Notes under the pieces: generated by a model | What the model was told of the DNA's origin: nothing | The model's database searches: none | The model's input: the letters and a program-made list of their open reading frames with translations, nothing else | Program-made: the position numbers and the translations under genes | From: Albugo candida | Taxonomy: Eukaryota > Oomycota > Peronosporomycetes > Albuginales | Reading direction: 5' to 3' | Assembly: GCA_040437565.1 (NCBI GenBank) | Contig: JBDOQK010000003.1 | Coordinates: 372,001 to 436,000 of the forward strand | DNA: 64,000 nucleotides | Shown here: positions 33,839 to 45,258 of the stretch, piece by piece | Layout: the number at the start of each line of letters is the position of its first letter | How positions within the stretch are numbered: the stretch's first letter is position 1

Positions 33839-36103
33839 TCAACGTCTTCCAGATATGACATTATCGACCAGAGCCGGTCGCACGTAATCGGAAGATTGAT
33901 TCACTTCGCTTCCCAGCGCAGAGAAACTGTCGACTTGAATGATGATTTCTCGAGCAGCTTCAACTTCATCAATTAATCTTTGCTCCTCGGCAGTTGCCGT
34001 TCTCTTCTCTTTGCGCAGCTTCATCAGTACATCATCTGCCTGCATCGCTTTGGGTAATGTTGCATTCAGTAGAGCGACTCGATCATCTCCATTCGATGAA
34101 ATAAACAAACTATCAGAAAGAAGATTTCTCACAGGTGTGTCTGCAGCAAGTAACGCTGCAACTTTTCGAATCTGAGCGTCGTCCGGCATTTGGTATACCC
34201 GACCGAATGGGAATGTCAATCCCCGCATGACAGAACCAACGCCAAATACAGGGAAGTTTCGACTGATACCGTATATTCCTTCTTGTGCTTCGCTCAGTAA
34301 TTGCATCATTGCATACTCAAAAATGACGTCAATCCCATCGACTGTTTGATGATTCTGATAATACCACATCGCCGAGTAACCCAAGTAAATAGCTGAAAAA
34401 ACGTCTGCAAATCGGCCTGAAATCATTTCCGCAAACTTTAACTTGCCCCCAAGAACCAACGACAAATCAGCACATGTAGCGAAATTCTTGGCTATCTTGG
34501 ACCACTGTGATTCATAGTGCTGTAGAAGACTACTTTTGCTTCGAGATCTTTTAACAGCGGCACTCAGAGAGCCCATAGAGCTAGAGAAGCCGTGTCGCAC
34601 CAGATTCCGAACTTCTCTTTTGAATCCACTGACGTCATCTCCATGATGTATGGTTTTCAATAACTCGTATAGATGTGGATGCGCACGAGTGAGTCCCTGA
34701 CCAAAAATGATAAGTGATCGAGTCAGAATATTTGCTCCCTCAACCGTAATGGCGACTGGAAGGGCTGCATACATGCTCGCTAGGAAATTGTTTGGTCCTC
34801 TGCAAATGCCAGCTCCTCCCAGTACATCCATTCCACGATTGACCACCTCTCTTCCACGTTCAGTGATTTGTTGCTTGCAGACTCCACTGATGACAGCAGG
34901 TTGCTCGTGTTGATTGATCATTGCATTCACCATGTGTTGGCCACTTGTCATGATGAATAACTGACCGCCCATTTTCGCCAGCTGTTCTTGAATGCCTTCT
35001 AGTGAAGCGATCGGAACCTTGAACTGTTTACGAACTTTCGAATAGGCTCCAACGGCGTTAGTCGCTACTTTTGCGCTACCCACGGCTGATGATGGTAGAC
35101 TGATCGATCGACCCTCTGCCAAGCAATCCATCAACATATTCCAGCCGTACCCAACACGAATTTGCCCACCAATGATCTTTTCCATCGGGATAAAAACATC
35201 TTTGCCAGTAACGGGACCATTTAAGAATGGAACATTCAATGTGTCATGCCTACGTCCCATTTCTAAACCGGGATGATCACGTTCTAATAACGCTACAGTG
35301 ATTCCTTCATTTCCAACCCCACCCAAAAGTCTTTCTGGATCGCTCACGTCAATCGCTAATCCCACGCACGTGGCCACCGGCGCTAAGGTTATATAGCGTT
35401 TGTTGAACGTTGCTCGTATTCCAAGAACTCCATTTTGTTTGCAGACAACTCCTTTGTCTCGCATGGACGCAGCATCAGACCCAGAAGATGGCCCAGTCAG
35501 ACCAAAACAAGGTACGTGCTTTCCGGATGCCAAAGACGGCAAAAAGTATTGCTTCTGCTCATCCGTTCCATATCGTAATAGCAGCTCTGCCGGTCCAAGT
35601 GAGTTTGGAACGCATACAGTCACAGCAAGTGCCGGACTTCGAGTTGCCAATTTTGTGATCACCATAGAGTGACCATGTGCAGTGAACTGTAAGCCTCCAT
35701 ACTCTTTAGGCACGATCATTCCAAGAAATCCTTTTTCCTTGATGAACTTCCACACATTCAAAGGTAAATCCTGATCGATCGTAACTTTGTAGTCGTCCAC
35801 CAATTCACACAGTTGATTGACTTCGTTCTGCAGAAACCTCTCTTCTTCCGGAGTCAATACTGCGGAGTATTTCTCTAGTGTTTTCAGACTTGGAGAGCCG
35901 GCAAAAATGTCTCGATCAAATCCAATTGTACCCGACTCCAATGCTGCTTTCTCAGTGTACGACATTCTCGGCATCATTTTCTTGGCCACTTTGTACAGCT
36001 GGCCAAAGAAAAACTGACGCCTCTGCATAGTCATCCATGATCGATGTAGTAATGTTGTAGGTGTGTTGCGCCCAAATGACGCTTTTAAACAGCTCGAACG
36101 CAT
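33839..36103 (-). CDS. Acyl-CoA dehydrogenase of the FadE type
   Basis: An intronless 754-residue protein. Acyl-CoA dehydrogenases catalyse the first, FAD-dependent step of beta-oxidation. The N-terminus (MRSSCLKASFGRNTPTTLLH) is basic and Ser/Thr-rich, a likely mitochondrial presequence. The dehydrogenase part spans about residues 80-460, with VPKEYGGLQFTAHGHSMVIT, CFGLTGPSSGSDAASM (the flavin/substrate-site LTEPxxGSD motif as LTGPSSGSD) and MDVLGGAGICRGPNNFL. The C-terminal 280 residues (from about HPHLYEL) match the DUF1974 extension specific to the FadE/YafH branch; length is close to bacterial FadE (about 814). It is not related in layout to the usual mitochondrial 400-residue enzymes. 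Its gene starts 386 bp from the end of the next gene, on the same strand. Confidence 0.92.
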   Translation of the reverse strand: MRSSCLKASFGRNTPTTLLHRSWMTMQRRQFFFGQLYKVAKKMMPRMSYTEKAALESGTIGFDRDIFAGSPSLKTLEKYSAVLTPEEERFLQNEVNQLCELVDDYKVTIDQDLPLNVWKFIKEKGFLGMIVPKEYGGLQFTAHGHSMVITKLATRSPALAVTVCVPNSLGPAELLLRYGTDEQKQYFLPSLASGKHVPCFGLTGPSSGSDAASMRDKGVVCKQNGVLGIRATFNKRYITLAPVATCVGLAIDVSDPERLLGGVGNEGITVALLERDHPGLEMGRRHDTLNVPFLNGPVTGKDVFIPMEKIIGGQIRVGYGWNMLMDCLAEGRSISLPSSAVGSAKVATNAVGAYSKVRKQFKVPIASLEGIQEQLAKMGGQLFIMTSGQHMVNAMINQHEQPAVISGVCKQQITERGREVVNRGMDVLGGAGICRGPNNFLASMYAALPVAITVEGANILTRSLIIFGQGLTRAHPHLYELLKTIHHGDDVSGFKREVRNLVRHGFSSSMGSLSAAVKRSRSKSSLLQHYESQWSKIAKNFATCADLSLVLGGKLKFAEMISGRFADVFSAIYLGYSAMWYYQNHQTVDGIDVIFEYAMMQLLSEAQEGIYGISRNFPVFGVGSVMRGLTFPFGRVYQMPDDAQIRKVAALLAADTPVRNLLSDSLFISSNGDDRVALLNATLPKAMQADDVLMKLRKEKRTATAEEQRLIDEVEAAREIIIQVDSFSALGSEVNQSSDYVRPALVDNVISGRR

Positions 36104-36488
36104 TCGTACTTTTTGTATGTTGTCGCTGAAAGGAAAAATCGGTTATGAAAAAAGTTCTTTGCTTTGTACAGCACAAAACGTTTAAAACAAATGATCTGAA
36201 ATTAGAAGAAAATGTAAAGTGGTTTTTGACGACGGTCGTGTCACAAATTCGTATGCTACAAAAGCAGATGTTTTAATGATAGATGCAGATGAATTAACGG
36301 ATTGATTCCGTACGAATACTCTCCAAGCTATTGCCCACTGCGACCATCTTTACCCTATAACGTGATCTCTACGCATTGACTCTTTGTGCTAATTGTGATG
36401 CGAGTTTTTTTGTAGAGTGTTTTCGTGAAGTTATGAGGACGCGCTCCACTGCTTTGGATAGCCAAAACCATTCCAATCTAATACGCAA
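36104..36488. other. Intergenic region
   Basis: Holds the acyl-CoA dehydrogenase promoter and the 3' region of the upstream gene. No further feature seen. Confidence 0.5.
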
Positions 36489-37752
36489 TCACCTAGTATG
36501 CATATGATGAGGATCAGCGAGACACACACCTGCTCCAAATGATGCGATCGGCCGCGATAGTGAGAATGCAATACACTGCAAATCGCATGATGTCCTCATT
36601 ATCATCTTGAATCATTGACTGTAAGGCATCAGTGAATTGATCCTTGAGCTGTGAACTGGAGAGAGCCAATCGGTTGGAAGATATCTGGCAAAAATCTTTG
36701 ATCTGACGGGCTAGATGAAAGCGTGTCGGAACGGGAAGACTTGAGTTGATTTCGAACAAAAGCTGGGCCAAATCCTCATAATCTGCTACTGCAGCTGTTG
36801 GATCACTCTCATCTGAGATCTGATATTCGAACAAATCAAATCTATCAATATGTGTTAGAGATCAAATGTACAAGCAAGGATAATTGTGTTCAGACTCTAG
36901 GTTGGGAAGATTGCAGAGATCTTGGTCGATCGCTTGGCAATGATTGCGTATTTTGTTCACAGCCATGATGAAGAGGTTTTCGTCGCCCTAACGCGGACAA
37001 TTCATAAAATGAAGCAACTGACAAGAAGGCTCTACCTCTTGTCGATAAAAGTCGACGCGGATGGTGTCATTTGACAACCGATGCAGCTGAATATGTATCG
37101 CAATTTCTTCCGCGGACACAAGTGCGGATATATCAATCTGACAGCATTCTGTCAGTAAAAGCTGAAGGAATGTAAGATATCTCACACTCCAACTATTCTC
37201 GTTCGGTCTCACAGAAAGACCGATCAATTTGGACGCTTGCTCCAGTGTTTTGAAAGTGCGCTGACCACCGACTGTGCTCAGAAATGTCGGATGAACTTCC
37301 AAGTATAACTCTTCTTCCGCATAAGGAATAAAATTTTCATCCGGGAAATGCTGACAAGACTTTTGTTCTGTTTGATAAAATTCAGCGTCTTGGTCAAATT
37401 CAAGCTCAGACGACTTTGCTGCAGCAAATTCCACTTTTTCAGAAAAACAGGATGTCAAATGCACTCCCTCTCCCTTCAACAGAAGTGAATATAACTTTGA
37501 GCTATTTCTTTGCTTGTTCTTTACCAGTTCCTGATGCTCGAATGCGCTGGACGTAATCAGCTGCGTCTGATAAGACATTCGGCGATATGTTATCTCTTCA
37601 TCAAAAATTTCTAAATCTTGCAGTCGATCCGATTCCTACTTGAAACGTAGTAATGATTGTCGTGGCCAACAGCGATTACTCAAGTCTGTCAGATATACCT
37701 GCTGCACGATAAAGTGGATGGCATTACCGTTGACTTCAGAATCACTTTCCAT
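36489..37752 (-). CDS. Unrecognised 353-residue protein, five exons
   Basis: Exons 37699-37752, 37036-37635, 36896-36987, 36530-36841 and 36489-36492 join through GT-AG introns of 63, 48, 54 and 37 nt and sum to exactly 354 codons including the stop. The protein starts MESDSEVNGNAIHFIVQQES. It has acidic and helical segments, e.g. SWSVRYLTFLQLLLTECCQI in the middle and a helical C-terminal part with FHLARQIKDFCQIS and DIMRFAVYCILTIAAD. No signal peptide or membrane span. The exon structure argues strongly for a real gene; I do not recognise the family. Its 5' part reappears at 39217-39865 because of an unmerged contig overlap. Confidence 0.75.
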
Positions 37753-39116
37753 TTAGACAGAAAATGAAGTGGCGGCGTGCCTCGTAATATGTGTACTACG
37801 GTATGTAAGATCTCTCTGACCTTACACACTTTAAAGGGATTAAGGAATGTTATATTGGAGCAGCGTAACAAGAAAACCCATTTGTGCAACATAGTTTGGG
37901 ATGGTGGAAGCATTTGCTGTAATTAAGTAGTCTTTTTAATGGATTTCGCACATGGGTAAGCCTTGGTTGGTATCGCGAGAGGATCAGGATTTGATATATA
38001 AAGCAGTTCTCCTACTCAAGAATTAAGAACAGAACATATCGAGGGGAGTGAACGCGCTCGATATCGCAAAAAGAACCTTGGCTGCTGAACGATGCAAAAA
38101 TTAAAATCAAGTCAGATGCCGCTTCACGAGACTTTGATGGTGCTACCCTCTAATAGTCTATCTGCCGTGTAATAATCATGACTAAAACTAGTTTCATTGT
38201 CGCATTATCTTTTGAACGAAACAAGTCGAAAGCGGAGAAATGTGCACGTAATGCGGGTAAACGATTCAGCCTGCACAATCCGGAGGTGTCGATGGCTCAC
38301 CGCTGTACAGATCAATTATTATTGGGATCTTCTTGACCAATAGATCATGCCAAATTTGGAGCAAATGTGATATTTTTGGTACCTTATCGAAGATGACAGA
38401 TCTCATGCCGATAAATCAGCGAGACTCAACACTTGAGCAGTTTCGTCACGCTACACAATACAATACATGCCAGCATCTGACTAGGCTCACGGCCATGCGG
38501 TTTTTCAAGAGACTAAGTAATAGTATATCAAGGATCGATATAGTTGAATCTCAACTAAAAGGCTCGTGGAACATTACAATTGAGGCCGTCGGCCAAAATA
38601 ACTTGAAAAAGGCGCAAAATCGTCATTGAAGAAGCTGATCTATGATAAGAAGTATTTCAAATAGCTATATAGATTCTGCACCGAGCCTCATTTATTTCAT
38701 GTGGCCGTTGCCTTGATTAATTTCTTAGAGTACAAATCACGTAATTAATGTGAACTAACTGTCTAGTATCTCTCAAATAACTACCTTCGCGGGGTGGACT
38801 ACCCTGCCCGGCGTAAATTTTAGAAGGTACAATGAAAGCGCTGATCAAGTATAGCATCAGTTCGTCTTCCTACAATCTTCTATGTGATTCTGACTAGTTT
38901 TACGCACGAATGATACTTTCGTCGCCTTTCTTCCAACTGCCATGCGACAAAGTTCGAGTTCCGTTCATTCACAGGAAATTAGCGTGCATTTGAGCAATAG
39001 TGCCAGCAGATTGTAATGCCAACTGCGCAACATTTATCGGAATTACATTATCTACTCTGCCACCCACTACTAGCTTGATTATACGTCCTTGTCACGGTGA
39101 TATGCAAAAGTAACAG
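37753..39116. other. Intergenic, no recognisable gene
   Basis: One 98-codon plus frame (38333-38629) has no motif. The whole stretch recurs base for base at 39866-41229. Confidence 0.4.
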
Positions 39117-39216
39117 NNNNNNNNNNNNNNNNNNNNNNNNNNNNNNNNNNNNNNNNNNNNNNNNNNNNNNNNNNNNNNNNNNNNNNNNNNNNNNNNNNNN
39201 NNNNNNNNNNNNNNNN
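39117..39216. other. Assembly gap, 100 N, edges share 2,013 bp
   Basis: 37104-39116 equals 39217-41229 as far as I compared. The block 39217-41229, with its partial copy of the unrecognised gene (39217-39865), is therefore best read as the same locus assembled twice, not a duplication. Confidence 0.85.
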
Positions 39217-39865
39217 TTTCTTCCGCGGACACAAGTGCGGATATATCAATCTGACAGCATTCTGTCAGTAAAAGCTGAAGGAATGTAAGATATCTCACAC
39301 TCCAACTATTCTCGTTCGGTCTCACAGAAAGACCGATCAATTTGGACGCTTGCTCCAGTGTTTTGAAAGTGCGCTGACCACCGACTGTGCTCAGAAATGT
39401 CGGATGAACTTCCAAGTATAACTCTTCTTCCGCATAAGGAATAAAATTTTCATCCGGGAAATGCTGACAAGACTTTTGTTCTGTTTGATAAAATTCAGCG
39501 TCTTGGTCAAATTCAAGCTCAGACGACTTTGCTGCAGCAAATTCCACTTTTTCAGAAAAACAGGATGTCAAATGCACTCCCTCTCCCTTCAACAGAAGTG
39601 AATATAACTTTGAGCTATTTCTTTGCTTGTTCTTTACCAGTTCCTGATGCTCGAATGCGCTGGACGTAATCAGCTGCGTCTGATAAGACATTCGGCGATA
39701 TGTTATCTCTTCATCAAAAATTTCTAAATCTTGCAGTCGATCCGATTCCTACTTGAAACGTAGTAATGATTGTCGTGGCCAACAGCGATTACTCAAGTCT
39801 GTCAGATATACCTGCTGCACGATAAAGTGGATGGCATTACCGTTGACTTCAGAATCACTTTCCAT
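39217..39865 (-). CDS. Duplicate 5' part of the 353-residue protein gene (assembly overlap)
   Basis: Same bases as 37104-37752: exon 1 (39812-39865) and the start of exon 2, cut at the gap edge. It should not be counted as a second gene. Confidence 0.7.
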
Positions 39866-41229
39866 TTAGACAGAAAATGAAGTGGCGGCGTGCCTCGTAA
39901 TATGTGTACTACGGTATGTAAGATCTCTCTGACCTTACACACTTTAAAGGGATTAAGGAATGTTATATTGGAGCAGCGTAACAAGAAAACCCATTTGTGC
40001 AACATAGTTTGGGATGGTGGAAGCATTTGCTGTAATTAAGTAGTCTTTTTAATGGATTTCGCACATGGGTAAGCCTTGGTTGGTATCGCGAGAGGATCAG
40101 GATTTGATATATAAAGCAGTTCTCCTACTCAAGAATTAAGAACAGAACATATCGAGGGGAGTGAACGCGCTCGATATCGCAAAAAGAACCTTGGCTGCTG
40201 AACGATGCAAAAATTAAAATCAAGTCAGATGCCGCTTCACGAGACTTTGATGGTGCTACCCTCTAATAGTCTATCTGCCGTGTAATAATCATGACTAAAA
40301 CTAGTTTCATTGTCGCATTATCTTTTGAACGAAACAAGTCGAAAGCGGAGAAATGTGCACGTAATGCGGGTAAACGATTCAGCCTGCACAATCCGGAGGT
40401 GTCGATGGCTCACCGCTGTACAGATCAATTATTATTGGGATCTTCTTGACCAATAGATCATGCCAAATTTGGAGCAAATGTGATATTTTTGGTACCTTAT
40501 CGAAGATGACAGATCTCATGCCGATAAATCAGCGAGACTCAACACTTGAGCAGTTTCGTCACGCTACACAATACAATACATGCCAGCATCTGACTAGGCT
40601 CACGGCCATGCGGTTTTTCAAGAGACTAAGTAATAGTATATCAAGGATCGATATAGTTGAATCTCAACTAAAAGGCTCGTGGAACATTACAATTGAGGCC
40701 GTCGGCCAAAATAACTTGAAAAAGGCGCAAAATCGTCATTGAAGAAGCTGATCTATGATAAGAAGTATTTCAAATAGCTATATAGATTCTGCACCGAGCC
40801 TCATTTATTTCATGTGGCCGTTGCCTTGATTAATTTCTTAGAGTACAAATCACGTAATTAATGTGAACTAACTGTCTAGTATCTCTCAAATAACTACCTT
40901 CGCGGGGTGGACTACCCTGCCCGGCGTAAATTTTAGAAGGTACAATGAAAGCGCTGATCAAGTATAGCATCAGTTCGTCTTCCTACAATCTTCTATGTGA
41001 TTCTGACTAGTTTTACGCACGAATGATACTTTCGTCGCCTTTCTTCCAACTGCCATGCGACAAAGTTCGAGTTCCGTTCATTCACAGGAAATTAGCGTGC
41101 ATTTGAGCAATAGTGCCAGCAGATTGTAATGCCAACTGCGCAACATTTATCGGAATTACATTATCTACTCTGCCACCCACTACTAGCTTGATTATACGTC
41201 CTTGTCACGGTGATATGCAAAAGTAACAG

Positions 41230-41933
41230 TACAGACCTGCTCTGTCGTGAAGCCTCGAAATAATTTATCATTCACTTTCATGTTTACTGATTTATCAATT
41301 CACAAGTAAGGTGTGTGACAAGATAAGAGTAAGTCATGAGCCAGCGACGGAACGTGTGTCGTCAAAAATCTAAAAAATCGGTATTTAACGATGACTTTCA
41401 CAATCCAACTGAACTAAACCCCTTATCGAGGTAGCCTTACCATCAATAATGTATTTTAGCTCCGCTTTCAGTAACCAAGTTACGGTTGTACGGCTCGAAC
41501 CACTGATTGCTTTGGCCAGATTTTGTCGTACTGGAATATCATGAGATCAGGACAGTTCCGTATGTTTCAAATGAATATTCTGCGTCGCAACTATCTGACA
41601 AGGGATATTGGCAAGGATGAACTCGCATTTCTTTTTTTTGATACAGCCGCAATGTTGCAATAAAATGCTTAACCCGGAACCAGCCAGACTACTGTTACCG
41701 TGATTGCCAAAGCTACAATGCTTATATGGCCTCGATACAAAACATAATGCACATACTGGCAAAGTACACGGCAAAAACGCGGTTGTACACATCGTACCGA
41801 AGAACTCGTTATTGGAACGGTGCCGCTGCTCTTGTCATTGATGCACTCTGATCATTCATCATCATCCAAAAGCACTGATAGAACACTCTATAGCTCGTAG
41901 GAATGTTGGTGCGTATATGTACTTTATGAGTCC
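41230..41933. other. Array unit 1, block X, no intact gene
   Basis: From about 41.6 kb this aligns with 61.84-62.1 kb in unit 3, roughly 70 percent by eye. A plus frame ending at about 41852 (…NGAAALVIDAL) corresponds to one ending at 62035 in unit 3, but the frames are not shared throughout. Function unclear; probably decayed or non-coding. Confidence 0.45.
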
Positions 41934-42724
41934 CTAGTTGGGATCATTTCTTCTCCTCTCGACCACGTTGGCTGCATATTGCATGTGCAATCGTACCAAC
42001 ACTACGGTCGGATTGAAAAGAATATCAACAGATTTTATATCGGACTCGTATATCCTACAAATCGACCGACGTCTCAGACATTGTCTACCAGAAAAGCCAT
42101 TTCTGACGTTGGCATCCTTTTATGGCTTGCATTGAAAGCGGTGACACTGCACTTCGTTTGGACCGATCGAAATCGTCGTCTTTTCGATCAGCGATCAGCA
42201 ACTCCGACAGTTCCAGCACTTTCCCTGATCTACACCACGTTTAGTGCGCACGTTCGGTACTATCGACGACATGTTACGATCAAGACGAACGCATTCGGCT
42301 CTCAAAAGTGCTGGATCAACTCTCAACGCAAAGATCATTTGGTGGATTCCTCAGCAGCCGAAGATCATTGCTGCGGGTACGGCACAGACAAGTCAAAATC
42401 CAAGTGCAACTCGGATCCTAGTCCTAGTTGGCTGGCGCTGTTCAACGTTGTGTGGCGCACAGCGCACCAATTCGCAAAACACGGTACTTTTGGATCATTT
42501 TCACAAATTCACAACTTCACAACTTGCAGCATTTCCAAGCTGGACACAGTCTCGTATTAAGATGGCTGAGGCTACTGCAGCGGAGTATTTTCAACGGAAG
42601 ACATATTATCGTCTCTCACAGGTATTTTTACGAAACGTTTTTATGTGTATATATGTTATTTAAGATAGCCTAGGCAACTAGAGAAGTCAGTTAGTCTAAT
42701 TCTAGTAATATAGATACCTTCAAC
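41934..42724 (+). mobile_element. 5'-truncated LINE copy with perfect 16-bp target-site duplication
   Basis: The 16-bp direct repeat tgtactttatgagtcc flanks it exactly (41918-41933 and 42725-42740). The coding tail contains AVTLHFVWTDRNRRLFDQRS, matching AIHFKWTDRNRRLF in the LINE at 21.2-22.4 kb, and the last 60 bases align with that element's 3' end; neither has a poly-A tail. Unit 3 of the array keeps the empty site (about 62.20-62.23 kb). The frame is broken in places; the copy is dead by truncation. Confidence 0.88.
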
Positions 42725-42740
42725 TGTACTTTATGAGTCC

Positions 42741-43238
42741 AAGAGCTACCTAATATAGTTCGCAAAAAATGAAACAAGCTAGTTATTCGGTAGAACGAGA
42801 AGAAGCGCTCGCCAACTTTGGTCCTACATTCACTTCATGACGCCGCTGTCGTGGGTCGAACCCCGGGAGGACAATCGTTTATGTGATAAACGCACAATAA
42901 TATCATGGCAACGCGTGTGTAAGCTGTTACACTATCAAATGCTTGCTTATAAAGCTTGCCATCAAAAGATTCTTTTCCAACTTTGCAAAGTATTCCGTGT
43001 CAAAGAAGGTCTCCTAATGCTATGCTTAAGAGTATAAACAAGACCTCTCCACCTGAGGCTGCAGGCTTCTTTTATTAAAACTGTGCGATTTGCATACGTG
43101 GAGCAGTACGGTGCCCTAACATAATATTCAGATGTCATGCTGTACGCAGCGTCGATCTATTTAAGATTGCTACTAGTGAAGGTGATTCGACTCTCGCAAG
43201 GGAATGGTGGTGGTTGCAAACGCTCGGGTCACGGACAA
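42741..43238. other. 3' region of the 165-residue protein gene
   Basis: No gene seen; aligns with about 62.23-62.65 kb in unit 3. A GGTTCGA-like box on the minus strand near 42850 was examined as a possible tRNA and rejected. Confidence 0.45.
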
Positions 43239-43881
43239 CTAAAAAGCACGCTTAAGTAAATTTGTGGCACATATAAGTTTTGACGTTTCCACAAGATCAT
43301 TAGAGGCATATAAGTAATTGACATCGTTGGGATTTATTTTAAAGGGCACTTCCTTGTTAGCCTCCTGGTGCTTCAATGTAAAACCAGTGCTTTGCAGTGC
43401 GTACCCTGCAATTTGAGGACAAAAGTGTGATCGGAAGGGGTCCAGCCTGATGGTAGCACGGAAGCCGAAGGGGGAATGAAACGCACAGTCAGCATACACT
43501 TCTGCGAATGCTCGACGTCATTTTTTATGTGGCTTTTTGGAGCTATTATTCGATACTGACAGTGACACACGCACTTGCTTGACCATTCAACCAGCCAGAT
43601 AAGCCATTTCTCTGACAACACTATTAGCTGCTCGTGAACACGGATGATTGCCTCGAAATGATGAGATGTTGCGTAAAACATGGTTGCAAACTGCGAGATG
43701 TAGTAAGTGTTACGTATGGATTGCACCGAAATGAAAATACGACTGGTATATAATTCACCGGAGTTTCTGTTCTATTCCTTGGTGCTTCTATTTTCTTTTT
43801 GATGACCAATATGTTGTCTGACAACGCTTTTTCCAATTCACCTTCGACCGAACCCATTAAATCTCCGTATATAGAAGACAT
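43239..43881 (-). CDS. Unrecognised 165-residue protein, three exons (array family 1)
   Basis: Exons 43744-43881, 43498-43690 and 43239-43405 join across GT-AG introns of 53 and 92 nt and sum to 166 codons with the stop. The protein starts MSSIYGDLMGSVEGELEKAL, has a long helical middle (EKWLIWLVEWSSKCVCHCQY, with CVCHC) and a C-terminal part with PFKINPNDVNYLYASNDLVE. There is no signal peptide in this start; an upstream exon is possible. A diverged relative lies at 62924-63499 in unit 3, sharing the pattern LLxEK..…xxKWxSxxVxHCxYR. No known family recognised. The same gene appears again at 44555-45197 through a contig overlap. Confidence 0.65.
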
Positions 43882-43942
43882 TGCGCGCTTTGCTTCGGCG
43901 TGATTGGCGACTGAAATTTTTTTAAAGAGCGTCGCTTTTCAC

Positions 43943-44042
43943 NNNNNNNNNNNNNNNNNNNNNNNNNNNNNNNNNNNNNNNNNNNNNNNNNNNNNNNNNN
44001 NNNNNNNNNNNNNNNNNNNNNNNNNNNNNNNNNNNNNNNNNN
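43943..44042. other. Assembly gap, 100 N, edges share 1,216 bp
   Basis: 42727-43942 equals 44043-45258. The right contig starts two bases inside the LINE's right target-site duplication, so the contig break was caused by the LINE. Confidence 0.88.
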
Positions 44043-44554
44043 TACTTTATGAGTCCAAGAGCTACCTAATATAGTTCGCAAAAAATGAAACAAGCTAGTT
44101 ATTCGGTAGAACGAGAAGAAGCGCTCGCCAACTTTGGTCCTACATTCACTTCATGACGCCGCTGTCGTGGGTCGAACCCCGGGAGGACAATCGTTTATGT
44201 GATAAACGCACAATAATATCATGGCAACGCGTGTGTAAGCTGTTACACTATCAAATGCTTGCTTATAAAGCTTGCCATCAAAAGATTCTTTTCCAACTTT
44301 GCAAAGTATTCCGTGTCAAAGAAGGTCTCCTAATGCTATGCTTAAGAGTATAAACAAGACCTCTCCACCTGAGGCTGCAGGCTTCTTTTATTAAAACTGT
44401 GCGATTTGCATACGTGGAGCAGTACGGTGCCCTAACATAATATTCAGATGTCATGCTGTACGCAGCGTCGATCTATTTAAGATTGCTACTAGTGAAGGTG
44501 ATTCGACTCTCGCAAGGGAATGGTGGTGGTTGCAAACGCTCGGGTCACGGACAA

Positions 44555-45197
44555 CTAAAAAGCACGCTTAAGTAAATTTGTGGCACATATAAGTTTTGAC
44601 GTTTCCACAAGATCATTAGAGGCATATAAGTAATTGACATCGTTGGGATTTATTTTAAAGGGCACTTCCTTGTTAGCCTCCTGGTGCTTCAATGTAAAAC
44701 CAGTGCTTTGCAGTGCGTACCCTGCAATTTGAGGACAAAAGTGTGATCGGAAGGGGTCCAGCCTGATGGTAGCACGGAAGCCGAAGGGGGAATGAAACGC
44801 ACAGTCAGCATACACTTCTGCGAATGCTCGACGTCATTTTTTATGTGGCTTTTTGGAGCTATTATTCGATACTGACAGTGACACACGCACTTGCTTGACC
44901 ATTCAACCAGCCAGATAAGCCATTTCTCTGACAACACTATTAGCTGCTCGTGAACACGGATGATTGCCTCGAAATGATGAGATGTTGCGTAAAACATGGT
45001 TGCAAACTGCGAGATGTAGTAAGTGTTACGTATGGATTGCACCGAAATGAAAATACGACTGGTATATAATTCACCGGAGTTTCTGTTCTATTCCTTGGTG
45101 CTTCTATTTTCTTTTTGATGACCAATATGTTGTCTGACAACGCTTTTTCCAATTCACCTTCGACCGAACCCATTAAATCTCCGTATATAGAAGACAT
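44555..45197 (-). CDS. Second appearance of the 165-residue protein gene (assembly overlap)
   Basis: Base-for-base the same as 43239-43881, shifted by 1,316. Counted as the same locus assembled twice. Alternatively the two contigs are haplotypes, one with and one without the neighbouring LINE. Confidence 0.65.
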
Positions 45198-45258
45198 TGC
45201 GCGCTTTGCTTCGGCGTGATTGGCGACTGAAATTTTTTTAAAGAGCGTCGCTTTTCAC

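Noticed and set aside
39217-41229. 2-kb tandem duplication
   Set aside because: Identical copy placed exactly against a 100-N gap; an unmerged contig overlap is simpler.
42843-42875. Minus-strand box resembling a tRNA T-arm (GGTTCGACCC)
   Set aside because: A 5-bp T-stem with 7-nt loop does not form, no acceptor or anticodon arm fits, and the homologous place in unit 3 (about 62.35 kb) lacks the box.
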